DNA of 42,019 nucleotides from a virus: positions 1-42,019 of IMG/VR virus record IMGVR_UViG_3300034418_008782; one strand, written 5' to 3'. The notes under the pieces were generated by a model that made no database searches, was not told the origin of the DNA, and saw only the letters and a program-made list of their open reading frames with translations. Made by a program: the position numbers and the translations under genes. Shown piece by piece: positions 12,788 through 19,531 of this stretch; within the stretch, counting starts at the first letter, position 1, and every line of letters starts with the position of its first letter.

Positions 12788-13216
12788 ATGACAAACGCAG
12801 CAGCCTTCACTTTCGGTAAGTTTCAACAACTCCACAATGGGCACGTCGAACTCTTTCGACAAGCCCTCGAGAACCACGATCGTCTTTACATTGGAATTTC
12901 AACTGCAACCAAAAACGAAGACGTTGGCAAGCGTGTTTGCAACATCGATCGTGTGATCAAAGCAAACGGATGGCGTGGCCGTGTTTGCGTAGTTCCTTCT
13001 GGCAATATGTGGGCCGCTTATGGCGACATCCACGAGGTTTGCGACGTAGTGTTAGGCGAGGACAGAGAAACAACCGGTCGTCGTTTAGCCGCTGAGTCGG
13101 GTGCTGACTACATCAAAGTCAAACGTCTCACCTCATCCACTGAAGTCCGCCGCAGGATTGCTGCTGGCGAAGACCTCACCGACATCGTCCCTTCTTATCT
13201 TGTCAACAACCTCTAA
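12788..13216 (+). CDS. NadM-like nucleotidyltransferase
   Basis: 142 aa, HxGH-type cytidylyltransferase/adenylyltransferase fold. FTFGKFQQLHNGHVEL (8-23) carries the HNGH nucleotide-binding motif, and LTSSTEVRRRI near residue 120 corresponds to the ISxTxxR motif. The closest functional match by motif is archaeal/phage-type NMN adenylyltransferase (NAD synthesis), but pantetheine-phosphate or cytidylyl activity cannot be excluded. Phage NadM-type enzymes help restore NAD. The start at 12788 removes an upstream extension overlapping the previous gene. Confidence 0.78.
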   Translation: MTNAAAFTFGKFQQLHNGHVELFRQALENHDRLYIGISTATKNEDVGKRVCNIDRVIKANGWRGRVCVVPSGNMWAAYGDIHEVCDVVLGEDRETTGRRLAAESGADYIKVKRLTSSTEVRRRIAAGEDLTDIVPSYLVNNL

Positions 13217-13264
13217 ACGTTCATTCTTATTTGCATAACTGTAGTACCAATCATACGGGAACCC

Positions 13265-13465
13265 ATGGCAAGAAAAACTAAAAGTGTCAACGATTTGATG
13301 CCTGACGAAGTCTCCAAAACGGTTGCGGCACTTCAACTCTCTCTTGTTCAAATCAATCGCTATGCCGTAAATCAGGACAAAAAGAAGAAAGGTCGGGAAG
13401 AGGTGCTTGAAGCATTGAAATCCCTGAGTCTGACAGTCGAAAAAGTGGCACAAGGATTGGTCTAG
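13265..13465 (+). CDS. Hypothetical basic helical protein (66 aa)
   Basis: Lys-rich, helical (QDKKKKGREEVLEALKSLSL). Operator 5 overlaps its last codons, so the next promoter is embedded in coding sequence. No family recognised. Confidence 0.65.
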   Translation: MARKTKSVNDLMPDEVSKTVAALQLSLVQINRYAVNQDKKKKGREEVLEALKSLSLTVEKVAQGLV

Positions 13466-13486
13466 AGCCTCAAAACATGGTATTAT
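13434..13486 (+). promoter_or_regulatory. Operator/promoter module 5
   Basis: CAGTCGAAAAAGTG (13434-13447), GCAC, then TATTAT (13481-13486) 33 bp after the repeat, one base shorter than most copies. The operator lies inside the end of the preceding gene. Predicted +1 near 13493. Confidence 0.62.
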
Positions 13487-13514
13487 ATCTATATCAACCA
13501 AAACCACTTCAATC

Positions 13515-13679
13515 ATGTTTTACATCGCTCGCAACTCCATCGCCGTCACCCCTCAGATGACGAAGAAAAAAGCTCTCGCCCTTTGGGAAGCTAACAAAGT
13601 TGAAGGCGGCACCGACCGTTACCAACTCTGCAAGCACACTGACCGTGTGAACCCTACTGTCATCATGGACCTCAACTGA
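13515..13679 (+). CDS. Hypothetical protein (54 aa)
   Basis: First gene of module 5 with a 22-nt A/C-rich leader. Basic N-terminal half (TPQMTKKKALALWEANKV). The stop and the next start share TGATG. No family recognised. Confidence 0.6.
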   Translation: MFYIARNSIAVTPQMTKKKALALWEANKVEGGTDRYQLCKHTDRVNPTVIMDLN

Positions 13680-13819
13680 TGGAAATCAAACGCTACTTTG
13701 CTTGGGGTTCTAAAACCCGCCAGTACTTCGACACTTACGAAGAAGCCTACGCCTACGCACAAGAAATGCACGAGGCCTACGGTTGGCTCATTACCATCGA
13801 ACCTGTCTACTCTCTCTGA
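13679..13819 (+). CDS. Hypothetical protein (46 aa)
   Basis: Aromatic-rich (YFAWGSKTRQYFDTYEEAYA), probably a small beta-alpha domain. TGATG coupling with the preceding gene. No family recognised. Confidence 0.6.
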   Translation: MEIKRYFAWGSKTRQYFDTYEEAYAYAQEMHEAYGWLITIEPVYSL

Positions 13820-13826
13820 AACAACC

Positions 13827-14390
13827 ATGAATTCCATCCTCTGTCAAATCAACACCAAAGGCTTTACCCGCAAGCCTCAGTCCCTTCAGGAGTATGGCAA
13901 ACTCCGCGAGAAAATCATCCAGCGTGGCTGGGCCAGCATGGACGAAAACGACTTCGTCAGCAAGGTGACAAAAGCTGGCTACGCATTTTACTCCTGCCTG
14001 TTCAATGGCCGAGATCTAATGGAGCTGGGTAAAGAGCGTGACTGCTGGCGAATGCAAACGTTCGTAGGTCTCGACTTCGACCATTGCCCAGTTCAGCCAG
14101 AAGAAATGGCCGCAATCTATGCTGAGCGGGGTCTGGATCCGTGGCTGGTTTATGGCACATTCAGTGACGGAAGCGAGGTGATGGATGGCCTCCGTTCCTA
14201 TCGTCTTCTATGGCGTGTTGAGCCAGATCTCAACGCCACCTATGATGGTGTACGAGACTACATCAAGAAACTCGGTTCCCTGACCCCACATGCTGACAAA
14301 AATGCGATGACTGCTTCGAGACTATGGCAAGGTTCACGATCTGGTCCTATCGTCCACGACCACACTGCTCCTTTCCTTACTATCAAATGA
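13827..14390 (+). CDS. AEP primase-like / RepB-type protein
   Basis: 187 aa. The segment TFVGLDFDHC (about 80-89) has the hydrophobic-Asp-x-Asp motif of archaeo-eukaryotic primase (PrimPol/RepB-like) catalytic domains. It is followed by VYGTFSDGSEVMDGLRSYR and LLWRV, a layout seen in plasmid and phage replicases of this superfamily. No helicase or PriCT domain is fused, so it would be a stand-alone catalytic domain or a degenerate DNA-binding version. The start at 13827 avoids overlap with the previous gene. The assignment is by pattern only. Confidence 0.55.
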   Translation: MNSILCQINTKGFTRKPQSLQEYGKLREKIIQRGWASMDENDFVSKVTKAGYAFYSCLFNGRDLMELGKERDCWRMQTFVGLDFDHCPVQPEEMAAIYAERGLDPWLVYGTFSDGSEVMDGLRSYRLLWRVEPDLNATYDGVRDYIKKLGSLTPHADKNAMTASRLWQGSRSGPIVHDHTAPFLTIK

Positions 14391-14563
14391 CAGACAAAAA
14401 CAAGTGGAATGCAGCCATTGACATTGTTGATGAGCTACTCCGCCAACGCCTCACTCCTGACCTTCGTGCCGCTGCTCGTGACGAGAAATGCTGCTACGAA
14501 TTAGACCTCCTCAAAACAGACCTGCTTCGCACAATCAACGAATGGAGACTTCCCACATCATGA
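14387..14563 (+). CDS. Hypothetical helical protein (58 aa)
   Basis: ATGA overlap with the primase-like gene, suggesting co-translation. Helical, charged (IVDELLRQRLTPDLRAAARD), with a Cys-Cys pair. No family recognised. Confidence 0.6.
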   Translation: MTDKNKWNAAIDIVDELLRQRLTPDLRAAARDEKCCYELDLLKTDLLRTINEWRLPTS

Positions 14564-14688
14564 CTATCCAAACCCTCGATTTCACTGGCAATGCTACCAC
14601 CTTCATTGGTTTTACTGGCGTCGCTTCGTCGCTGGTTATTATTGTGGTCGCTTTCCGTCGGTATTGGAGTTCTCCTCTCAAGCGCTGA
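14560..14688 (+). CDS. Small membrane protein (42 aa)
   Basis: ATGA overlap with the previous gene. Residues about 14-33 (FIGFTGVASSLVIIVVAFRR) form a membrane span ending in Arg-Arg, consistent with the positive-inside rule. Function unknown. Confidence 0.6.
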   Translation: MTIQTLDFTGNATTFIGFTGVASSLVIIVVAFRRYWSSPLKR

Positions 14689-14689
14689 A

Positions 14690-14716
14690 TTTACATCCTA
14701 TTGAAATCACTATAAT
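14690..14716 (+). promoter_or_regulatory. TTTAC-N16 class promoter
   Basis: TTTACA (14690-14695), 15-bp spacer, TATAAT (14711-14716). Predicted +1 is 14723, the A of the ATG of the next gene. Confidence 0.7.
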
Positions 14717-14722
14717 CAAACC

Positions 14723-14890
14723 ATGGAAACAATCCCCTCTGACGTCGCTCTCGACTACATTGCCAACCTTGTCTCCCGTGCTATTGAGCACTGTGAAAAA
14801 GACAATGTGGAAGAGATGGAGCTCCTCCTTCAAGAGGCAGAGTTCACGGCAAATCAGTTCGACCAAGACCCCACACTCACCTTCTCCTGA
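14723..14890 (+). CDS. Hypothetical acidic protein (55 aa)
   Basis: Glu/Asp-rich helical protein (HCEKDNVEEMELLLQEAEFT). The ATG is at the predicted transcription start, so the message may be leaderless. The TGATG junction couples it to the next gene. No family recognised. Confidence 0.6.
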   Translation: METIPSDVALDYIANLVSRAIEHCEKDNVEEMELLLQEAEFTANQFDQDPTLTFS

Positions 14891-15105
14891 TGGATCCCTT
14901 GCAACCACATGACATTGAGCATGCTTGCTCTACTTACGGAGTGAAAATCACCTCCGAAATTGATTTCGACTCAGACGCTCAAACTTGGAGGTTCCAAGGC
15001 GTCAATTACAAAGAAGCAGAGTCTCAAGCTCGCGACTACATTGCTTGTCGCGAAGAAGGCTACGCTGGCATTCGCATTCGTCAAATCCGTCAACGCTCTA
15101 ACTGA
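14890..15105 (+). CDS. Hypothetical protein (71 aa)
   Basis: Mixed alpha/beta, with an Arg-rich C-terminus (GIRIRQIRQRSN). Starts in the previous stop (TGATG). No family recognised. Confidence 0.6.
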   Translation: MDPLQPHDIEHACSTYGVKITSEIDFDSDAQTWRFQGVNYKEAESQARDYIACREEGYAGIRIRQIRQRSN

Positions 15106-15107
15106 AA

Positions 15108-15332
15108 ATGGAATTCGTCTTCAAAGCAACCGATGATGATGGTGGCACCGTCACCAAAACTTTCAGCACTGAGTATCTTGTTTCTGTTATCGACAGCTTC
15201 GACTCTTTTGTTCGAGGGTGCGGGTTTGTTCCCAAAGGCACGATTGAGGATGTGGAAGAAAAGAAGAGTCCAAACATTAGTGAATCTGAAAACCCCAGTG
15301 ACTTTGCTGATCTCTTCTTTTGCGACACCTGA
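15108..15332 (+). CDS. Hypothetical protein (74 aa)
   Basis: Begins 2 nt after the preceding stop. Acidic with a Ser/Pro/Asn-rich C-terminal half. The TGATG junction leads to the next gene. No family recognised. Confidence 0.6.
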   Translation: MEFVFKATDDDGGTVTKTFSTEYLVSVIDSFDSFVRGCGFVPKGTIEDVEEKKSPNISESENPSDFADLFFCDT

Positions 15333-15523
15333 TGGGGTACTACGACACACTCTCGCCATTCCAGTCTGCGATGGCCAGCTTCTCTCACGAAATCTCCATC
15401 GTGGCTGCGCTGGAAGTAAGTGGGAAGGTTTCTGAAGAGGAGGCATATAAGAGGATCAGGAGCCTCTATAAGAAACTGAAACGAAACAGAAAGGAGCTGA
15501 AAAGTGACCAATCCAACAGGTGA
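15332..15523 (+). CDS. Hypothetical basic helical protein (63 aa)
   Basis: C-terminal half strongly basic and helical (YKRIRSLYKKLKRNRKELKS). AAAGGAG inside its end is the ribosome binding site for the following GTG-started gene, overlapping by 20 nt. Confidence 0.6.
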   Translation: MGYYDTLSPFQSAMASFSHEISIVAALEVSGKVSEEEAYKRIRSLYKKLKRNRKELKSDQSNR

Positions 15524-15854
15524 ATACGCTGTTCAGCGTAGAGAGCGTCTGATTGATGCCGTCAATGACTACTTGTTATCTGATGACGTCACCATCGAAG
15601 AGATGGCCGATGTTATCCATCAAGAAATCCAACAGAGTTTAGAGTACCACGAGATGATGGCTCTTCGCGCTAGTCAAAGCATGAGCACCCTCACCACTTC
15701 TGAAAAGAAAAAGATCCATCTCGCATACCAACGCACCGACACTAAGCAGTACCACGAGTTCAACTTCAGCGACTGGTATGCTGCACTTGAGTTCGCTCGT
15801 ATGGTCGATCGTTCAAACGAGACACAACTGCTATCTCTCAAGATAGCATCTTAG
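15504..15854 (+). CDS. Hypothetical protein, GTG start (116 aa)
   Basis: GTG 15504 is well placed behind AAAGGAG (15490-15496), which decides the start. Helical N-terminal domain (RRERLIDAVNDYLLSDDVTI) and an alpha/beta C-terminal part. No family recognised. Ends directly at an intrinsic terminator, so it closes its operon. Confidence 0.65.
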   Translation: MTNPTGEYAVQRRERLIDAVNDYLLSDDVTIEEMADVIHQEIQQSLEYHEMMALRASQSMSTLTTSEKKKIHLAYQRTDTKQYHEFNFSDWYAALEFARMVDRSNETQLLSLKIAS

Positions 15855-15877
15855 GGAGGGCTTTGGCTCTCCCTTTT
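15854..15877 (+). terminator. Intrinsic terminator
   Basis: GGGAGGGC (15854-15861), loop TTTG, GCTCTCCC (one G-T wobble), then TTTTCTAG. The stem starts in the stop codon of the preceding gene. Confidence 0.8.
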
Positions 15878-15911
15878 CTAGTAGACGGTTCAAAAATGGA
15901 GCTCGCCTGAG

Positions 15912-15938
15912 TTTACTGTCGTCCAAAACCCCTATAAT
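15912..15938 (+). promoter_or_regulatory. TTTAC-N16 class promoter
   Basis: TTTACT (15912-15917), 15-bp spacer, TATAAT (15933-15938). Predicted +1 near 15945, 15 nt before the DUF932 gene. Confidence 0.7.
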
Positions 15939-15959
15939 CAAACTACTCGAAATCAAACC

Positions 15960-16778
15960 ATGCAATTCTTCGTCGAAAACGATCTCAACTGGACCGTCTC
16001 CAAGCGTCCTATGACTTTTGATTATGATGGTCAAAGTATCGAGATTCCCAACAAGTTTGCTGTTGTTCGGGACGATAATCAAACTCTCCTCGGAGTTGTG
16101 AGCAAAGACTACGAGCCTGTGCAAAACTCCTCACTCCTTGCTCAAGTCGAGCCTTTGGAGTCTGAAGGAATGCTCACTCGGGAAAACACTGGCTACCTCA
16201 ATGATGGAGCCAAGGTCTTCGTTCAGTCTAAGTTTGCAGAGGAGTTCGTGGTTGCTGGTGATAACACTACCGCAATGGTCTCTCTTCTCAACGGTCATGG
16301 TTCTGGTGTTGCAACACGCATCGGTCTCACTGCCGTCCGTGTTATCTGCAGCAACACGTTCGTAATGGCGATGCAAGATCTTGATGTTCGCATCACTCAC
16401 CGTCTTGGCGCTAACGAGCGAGTGCTCACCAACACTTTTGTCCGTGACTACGTCAACGAGCGGATGAAGGTCTACGCACAAAACATGGAAGCGATTGCTC
16501 GAACCGAATGCTCCAAAGGTTCCTTTGATACTTTCATCAAGACGGTCTACAAAAAGACTGACCTTAGCAAGATGAAGCAGTACAACGACCTCGAATACTT
16601 GTTCCGCAACGGTGCAGGAAACAACGGTCGGACATTTGCTGATGCTCTCAATGCAGTAACTGAGTTCAACACTCACCGCTCATCGAAGCGCGCCGCGCGC
16701 CGATTTGTCTCCAACCAATTCGGTCCTGCTGCTACAATCAGCAACCGCGCATTCCAAGTTGCTCTTGCGGCTGTGTGA
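15960..16778 (+). CDS. DUF932 phage/plasmid-like protein
   Basis: 272 aa, matching the size of DUF932 (TIGR03299) proteins. Typical blocks are KFAVVRDDNQTLLGVVSKDY near the N-terminus, then TRIGLTAVRVICSNTF and a basic helical tail. The family is widespread in phages and plasmids; biochemical role is unknown, with a link to DNA recombination or replication often suggested. Own promoter, no neighbour overlap, and a strong promoter again after it, so it is monocistronic. Confidence 0.8.
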   Translation: MQFFVENDLNWTVSKRPMTFDYDGQSIEIPNKFAVVRDDNQTLLGVVSKDYEPVQNSSLLAQVEPLESEGMLTRENTGYLNDGAKVFVQSKFAEEFVVAGDNTTAMVSLLNGHGSGVATRIGLTAVRVICSNTFVMAMQDLDVRITHRLGANERVLTNTFVRDYVNERMKVYAQNMEAIARTECSKGSFDTFIKTVYKKTDLSKMKQYNDLEYLFRNGAGNNGRTFADALNAVTEFNTHRSSKRAARRFVSNQFGPAATISNRAFQVALAAV

Positions 16779-16784
16779 TACGGA

Positions 16785-16811
16785 TTTACTTTTTATTGTT
16801 TTCCCTATAAT
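16785..16811 (+). promoter_or_regulatory. TTTAC-N16 class promoter
   Basis: TTTACT (16785-16790), 15-bp spacer, TATAAT (16806-16811). Predicted +1 near 16818, 17 nt before the ATG at 16835. It may drive the modification cluster up to 19145. Confidence 0.7.
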
Positions 16812-16834
16812 AGTTTCGAGTTTCTAAACACCAA

Positions 16835-17308
16835 ATGGCAATCACTCCCAACTCCTTCGACTTTATCGAATTCATCAACGAGGGCTACGCTTCTCAACAA
16901 AAATATGCCGAAGCTGCCGGAATCAAAGGCCCCCTCGATGACCTTTCTCCTGACCAGCGTTATAGCAGAATTATCGAGCACCTCTCTCACTTAATTGAAG
17001 AAGTAATTGAAGCGCGGTGTTTCGTGCCCAGACGGTCCTGGAAACTTTCTGAGCCGTCTTACTTGAATGACGAAAATCTTCGTGCAGAGTTTATCGCTGA
17101 GCTGTTTGACGTCACACTGTTTTTCAGGTCTGTCCTCGCTTACGCCGGTATTACAGGCGAAGAGTTTGCGGAAATCTCTGCTTCCAAAATGGGTTACAAT
17201 GCCATTCGGAAAGACCATATCACAAACGGCACGGAATCAGCAGTCCAAGACCCTATTGCTGAATTGAAAGGAGATTGCCCATCTTCCACCTTTCATCACT
17301 CTGTATGA
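16835..17308 (+). CDS. All-alpha dUTPase / dCTPase-type pyrophosphatase
   Basis: 157 aa, all-alpha NTP-pyrophosphatase (MazG/dimeric dUTPase) superfamily, which hydrolyses dNTPs to dNMP plus PPi. Metal-binding helices are visible: [10 protein letters not shown] (51-60, EExxE) and [10 protein letters not shown] (84-93, Glu89 and Asp92), then a third helix and [16 protein letters not shown], resembling the C-terminal KNxxNxxRQDxGY of T4 gp56. T4 gp56 is a dCTPase-dUTPase that keeps plain cytosine out of hmC DNA. With a dCMP-hydroxymethylase-like enzyme nearby, the same role is attractive, but dUTP or other dNTPs remain possible substrates. The end overlaps the GIY-YIG start. Confidence 0.75.
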   Translation: MAITPNSFDFIEFINEGYASQQKYAEAAGIKGPLDDLSPDQRYSRIIEHLSHLIEEVIEARCFVPRRSWKLSEPSYLNDENLRAEFIAELFDVTLFFRSVLAYAGITGEEFAEISASKMGYNAIRKDHITNGTESAVQDPIAELKGDCPSSTFHHSV

Positions 17309-18126
17309 TAAATGATTTTTACACTTACGCTTATTTGAGAGAGGACAAAACCCCTTACTACATCGGGAAAGGTAAGGGGCGCCGCGCATTCAAATGCCAT
17401 GGAAGAGTCCCCGTCCCTCCTAAAGACCGTATTCTCTTCCTAAAGACAGGCCTCTCAGAAGAAGAGGCCTTTCGTCATGAGATTTACATGATTAGTGTGT
17501 TTGGTCGGAAAAACAATGGGACCGGAATTCTCCTAAACTTCACTGACGGTGGTGAAGGTGGTAGCGGGATGGTGCATTCGCAAGATTTCAAAGACCGCCG
17601 CAAAATGCTACGTTTGGCCTGGTTTGAGACTCTCTCAGAAGAAGAAAGAGAGATTGAAAATCAAAAAATCTCTGATGGTATTTCTCTTTATTGGGAAGAA
17701 TTAGACGAAGATAAAAGGAATGAAAGAAGTCAAGCGGTCAGCCGCGGAATGAATTCTAGGACACTTGAGGAAAAGAATAAGTGGAAGGAAAACGTTTCAA
17801 AAACCCAACTAAATCGCACCGATGAAGAGAAAACAGAAATTAGGAAACGTATTTCTGAGGCCACGAAAGAGGGACGGAGTAAGATGACTGAAGAGGAGAA
17901 AAGGAAGATGGTGGAAAACCAACAAAAGTCTCTAAATGCTCGTCCTGAAGAGGCGAAAAGAAAGCAGTACGAAAAGGTGGGTGAGGCAACTAGAAAACGA
18001 CTTGCAATAAAACATCCCAATAGAGGGAAACATTGGTGGACTAACGGTGAAACCGACGCACTAGTCTTCGAATGCCCGGGACCTGAGTGGGTAAGAGGGA
18101 GGCGACATTCAAATAATGAAACATGA
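17305..18126 (+). CDS. GIY-YIG homing endonuclease
   Basis: 273 aa. The start [10 protein letters not shown] aligns with the other GIY-YIG gene (MNDYYTYAF). Nuclease signature [20 protein letters not shown] and RHEIYMI near residue 70; the middle (about 95-230) is Glu/Lys-rich helical and NUMOD-like; the C-terminus has [11 protein letters not shown]...[10 protein letters not shown]. It is inserted between the pyrophosphatase and glycosyltransferase genes with ATGA overlaps on both sides and no own promoter, so it relies on coupled translation. A TTG at 17275 just behind AAAGGAG is a less likely start. Confidence 0.9.
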   Translation: MINDFYTYAYLREDKTPYYIGKGKGRRAFKCHGRVPVPPKDRILFLKTGLSEEEAFRHEIYMISVFGRKNNGTGILLNFTDGGEGGSGMVHSQDFKDRRKMLRLAWFETLSEEEREIENQKISDGISLYWEELDEDKRNERSQAVSRGMNSRTLEEKNKWKENVSKTQLNRTDEEKTEIRKRISEATKEGRSKMTEEEKRKMVENQQKSLNARPEEAKRKQYEKVGEATRKRLAIKHPNRGKHWWTNGETDALVFECPGPEWVRGRRHSNNET

Positions 18127-19145
18127 AAATCTTGATTACAGGTCAAACGACGCTGGACTGCGTTGAAGGCCACTATCTAAACCAACAACTCAGAGTTATT
18201 CCTGGAGTGGTCGCCCTTGTAAGCGGTCTGCGAGAGTTGGGTCACGAAGTTGAGCAACGTATCGTAAAATGGGGAGATGACCTTGACCAATACGATCGAA
18301 TCATCACATTCCTTGGACCCACAGACACATTCTGTGCGGGATACACCGATGGGGCTTTATGGACACTCACTCGAGAAGACACCCTTTGCGCCATTTCTGA
18401 TTGGCAGACCGACCGTGTATTCCTCGACCCACTCAAGAAAGAGGCGAAATGGAAGGAGGTATTTGCGGGACAACTCAATGGGGCTACTGACCGCGAGAAG
18501 ATTGACGAGCTCCATGACCAATGGTTGTGTGGCCGTAGAATCCTCCTCACCGCTTTTGAAGGAGGCGACCTTGACCTTGTTTTCTCAAAGGCGTCCAAGA
18601 AAATGGCCGCCACAGAGCGTATTTGTGAGGGATACTCGTTATTTGGATACGACCCTAACCCTCTTCTCCCATTGCGTCGACCGAAAACCACTTTTGATGC
18701 GAAGATTCGCCAATGGATTGTTGCCGGATTGTCGGAGGCCAATCGTAAGTCGTGGAAAAAACTAAAACCGACTTTGCCCGTTGTTGAGGTTGGTAAGCGG
18801 GGTCAAGGCGGGATTCGTATGCCCGAAGATGAAATTGTGGATTACTTCGCTAAATCCTGGTATCATTGGCTGCCAGGATATTCCCACGCGGGAAGTGGAT
18901 GGTGGAGAGCGAGGTTTCAACAACTGTCAGACGGACTGGTAATTTCCGTTTGTGCCGACCCCAAAGAAGCCGAGATTTTTGGTCCGTCCTGGGTTATCGC
19001 TGACCCTCTTTCCTTGGAGGAGATGAGTGACAAGGAGTTGCACGAGTTGGCAGTACAGCAAAGGAAAGAGTTTGTAGAGCGGCATCCAACGGATGATTTT
19101 GGAAAAAGCCGTAGTCTTGTCAGGCTGGAAGAGTTTGTCAGTTGA
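18123..19145 (+). CDS. Putative GT-B-type glycosyltransferase
   Basis: 340 aa. Rossmann-like N-terminus [16 protein letters not shown], then [23 protein letters not shown] and [10 protein letters not shown]. This pattern (GHEV, yD-hydrophobic, DDWQ-like) occurs in phage glycosyltransferases that I associate with base-modification clusters. The C-terminal half ([45 protein letters not shown]) has the GT-B nucleotide-sugar-domain layout. Given an adjacent UDP-galactopyranose mutase and a hydroxymethylase-like gene, transfer of galactofuranose to hmC in DNA is the best guess; glycosylation of a virion or cell-surface target is the alternative. The stop overlaps operator 6. Confidence 0.62.
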   Translation: MKILITGQTTLDCVEGHYLNQQLRVIPGVVALVSGLRELGHEVEQRIVKWGDDLDQYDRIITFLGPTDTFCAGYTDGALWTLTREDTLCAISDWQTDRVFLDPLKKEAKWKEVFAGQLNGATDREKIDELHDQWLCGRRILLTAFEGGDLDLVFSKASKKMAATERICEGYSLFGYDPNPLLPLRRPKTTFDAKIRQWIVAGLSEANRKSWKKLKPTLPVVEVGKRGQGGIRMPEDEIVDYFAKSWYHWLPGYSHAGSGWWRARFQQLSDGLVISVCADPKEAEIFGPSWVIADPLSLEEMSDKELHELAVQQRKEFVERHPTDDFGKSRSLVRLEEFVS

Positions 19146-19192
19146 GAAAGTGGCACACTATGAGGGCTTAGTCCCTCCTTTCGTGGTATTAT
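19139..19192 (+). promoter_or_regulatory. Operator/promoter module 6
   Basis: CAGTTGAGAAAGTG (19139-19152) overlaps the glycosyltransferase stop codon; GCAC follows and TATTAT (19187-19192) lies 34 bp after the repeat. Predicted +1 near 19199, 21 nt before the ATG. Confidence 0.72.
19162..19183 (+). terminator. Terminator-like hairpin within module 6
   Basis: GAGGG (19162-19166), loop CTTAGT, CCCTC (19173-19177), then CTTTCG. A 5-bp stem, weaker than the other copies. Confidence 0.55.
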
Positions 19193-19219
19193 ATTTATAT
19201 CAACCAAACTAAACCGACC

Positions 19220-19492
19220 ATGACTACCCACACTCAAGTTTCTCCTCTTCAAGCCTGGGAAGCAATCAACGAGTTTGAATGGGACGTAGACACCCGCTTC
19301 TCCGACCTTCACGATTCCTTCAACGCCTACCATAATGGTGAAGGCAGCTTTGAGACCATTGTTAAGGATTTCGTTGAAGTTTGCAAAGACGTCTTGAATG
19401 TCGAGTTTGACATCGACGATGATTCCGAAATCGACATTGTTGACGAGCTCGACGACCTTGCAGAGGGCAACTACTGCGGACTGGAAGACTGA
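19220..19492 (+). CDS. Hypothetical very acidic protein (90 aa)
   Basis: C-terminal third is Asp/Glu-rich (FDIDDDSEIDIVDELDDL), giving a strongly negative protein. Such small acidic proteins may mimic DNA, but there is no recognised family (Ocr or Arn-like similarity cannot be judged here). It sits between the glycosyltransferase and the ParB-FkbM gene. Confidence 0.65.
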   Translation: MTTHTQVSPLQAWEAINEFEWDVDTRFSDLHDSFNAYHNGEGSFETIVKDFVEVCKDVLNVEFDIDDDSEIDIVDELDDLAEGNYCGLED

Positions 19493-19494
19493 TA

Positions 19495-19513
19495 AGTGGT
19501 AAAGTTTACCACT
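19495..19513 (+). promoter_or_regulatory. 19-bp perfect palindrome before the ParB-FkbM gene
   Basis: AGTGGTAAAGTTTACCACT: two 9-bp arms around one central G, starting 2 nt after the previous stop and 19 nt before the ATG at 19532. It could be an operator, possibly for the ParB/HTH half of the encoded protein. As RNA it folds into an 8-bp stem with a 3-nt loop but has no T-tract. Confidence 0.6.
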
Positions 19514-19531
19514 AAACTACAGCAAATTAGA

